Below are positions 5,966-6,591 of a stretch of 6,591 nucleotides of DNA, in pieces. Both the position numbers and the translations under genes were made by a program. Source of the DNA: an uncultured Clostridium sp. (GTDB taxonomy: Bacteria; Bacillota; Clostridia; Lachnospirales; Lachnospiraceae); contig CATWBR010000254.1 in the NCBI GenBank assembly GCA_958349075.1, positions 1-6,591 on the forward strand, in the 5' to 3' direction. Numbering within the stretch: the first letter of the stretch is position 1; each line of letters starts with the position of its first letter. Below the pieces are notes generated by a model. That model searched no databases, was not told where the DNA came from, and saw only the letters and a program-made list of their open reading frames with translations.

Positions 5966-6573
5966 GGTTTAATCACCTTATCCGCATCATATAGTTTTTC
6001 TGCAATTGTATACATGTTGGTAATACTCCCGACGCCGAGGTTCTCCGTCAATCCATAAAAATCAAGACAGGTTCCGCAGGTCAGGATTTCCGTCCCCTGC
6101 TCTTCCATACATTGCAAATCCTCGCAGGATACTGCGCCCTTCATCGGAATACGCGCCCCGCTGTTGTAAAAAAGGATTGTCTGCGGAAGTTCTTCCCGCT
6201 GGGACAGGGCGTAGATAAATCCTTTCATCAGAATCTTCCCCAGTTCTTCATCACCGTTTCCCATGCAGTCGGAGCCGATTGCTACAACCGTGCTGCGTTG
6301 CGGTTTTGCATCCTCTGCATTTCTTTCACTGCCGCTTTCCGTCCTGTCTTTATCTGGCTCCATCATAACCGAAAAATATGATTCACCTATCTTACGTGTC
6401 TCACATCTTAGCCCCTTACCCGAAGCTAACCGGCTCAGGTTCTGGACCGCGGTTTCATTATCGACATGAACTTCCAGAACATCACCGCACTCCAATTCTT
6501 TCAACGCCTTACTGGCTTTAACAACCGGGAGAGGACAGGCATCCCCCACAGCATCTACAATTATTTGTGCCAC
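5962..6573 (-). CDS. yedF: Selenium metabolism protein YedF (TusA-like domain plus DsrE-like domain)
   Basis: This 203-residue protein has two parts. Residues 1-72 are a TusA/SirA-like domain with the signature DACPLPVVKA (11-20), whose Cys13 is the persulfide-type carrier in that family. A charged, flexible linker (about 73-93) leads to a DsrE-like domain (about 94-203) with VVAIGSDCMGNGDEELG (96-112), a cysteine-rich stretch C150/C155, and TCGTCLDFYGLTENLGVGSI (165-184), including CGTC at 166-169. This arrangement matches the YedF selenium metabolism family, which accompanies SelD in many Sec-using bacteria; its exact reaction is not known to me. The start is GTG, chosen because AAAGGAGGTG sits 7 bases upstream and no in-frame ATG competes near it. 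The TGA stop overlaps the start of the next gene (ATGA). It is the first gene of the cluster in the window; any upstream promoter or selD lies beyond the edge. Confidence 0.92.
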   Translation of the reverse strand: MAQIIVDAVGDACPLPVVKASKALKELECGDVLEVHVDNETAVQNLSRLASGKGLRCETRKIGESYFSVMMEPDKDRTESGSERNAEDAKPQRSTVVAIGSDCMGNGDEELGKILMKGFIYALSQREELPQTILFYNSGARIPMKGAVSCEDLQCMEEQGTEILTCGTCLDFYGLTENLGVGSITNMYTIAEKLYDADKVIKP

Positions 6574-6580
6574 TACCAGT

Positions 6581-6590
6581 CACCTCCTTT
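6581..6590 (-). promoter_or_regulatory. Strong ribosome binding site deciding the GTG start of yedF
   Basis: On the minus strand AAAGGAGGTG is an almost complete match to the anti-Shine-Dalgarno sequence and ends 7 bases before GTG at 6573. It fixes the start codon and suggests high translation of the leading gene of the coupled yedF/csd/DUF3343 set. The window ends directly upstream, so no promoter can be seen. Confidence 0.88.
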
Positions 6591-6591
6591 G

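Overview
The window holds a bacterial selenium-utilisation locus on the minus strand, followed by one convergent LysR-type regulator on the plus strand. Protein style, strong AGGAGG-type ribosome binding sites, roughly even base composition and the gene set (a YedF-like protein, a class V aminotransferase of the EF2568 type and a DUF3343 protein beside selA/selB) suggest an anaerobic Firmicute. A Lachnospiraceae-like Clostridium is my best guess. This is inference from family context; no species can be named from the sequence alone.

Layout in transcription order on the minus strand (high to low coordinates): yedF (GTG start, 6573-5962), a cysteine desulfurase-like gene (5965-4832), a DUF3343 gene (4835-4590), the selenocysteine tRNA selC (4549-4457), selA (4414-3023) and selB (2960-1056). 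The first three genes are joined by two 4-base ATGA stop/start overlaps, so they look translationally coupled. A good promoter candidate with an extended -10 starts exactly at the stop codon of the DUF3343 gene and points into selC. The locus therefore reads as two coupled modules: selenium/sulfur handling (yedF, csd-like, DUF3343), then Sec synthesis and decoding (selC, selA, selB). selD (selenophosphate synthetase), which would link them biochemically, is not in the window and may lie beyond the yedF edge or elsewhere.

How the genes work together: the PLP desulfurase-like enzyme, YedF and the DUF3343 protein are candidates for mobilising and carrying reactive selenium, presumably towards SelD. 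This is inferred from context and cysteine motifs and is not demonstrated. SelA then converts Ser-tRNA(Sec) to Sec-tRNA(Sec) with selenophosphate, and SelB carries it to UGA codons that are followed by a SECIS hairpin.

The minus-strand unit ends in a 144-base convergent intergenic region containing a long imperfect inverted repeat (918-974), probably a two-way terminator shared with the LysR gene (36-911). No mobile element, CRISPR array or repeat family was seen. The points most worth a second look are the unusual acceptor stem of the tRNA-Sec (one extra, bulged C), the poorly characterised yedF/csd/DUF3343 module, an arginine in place of the usual switch I glycine in SelB, and the tandem UGA-UAA stop of selB.
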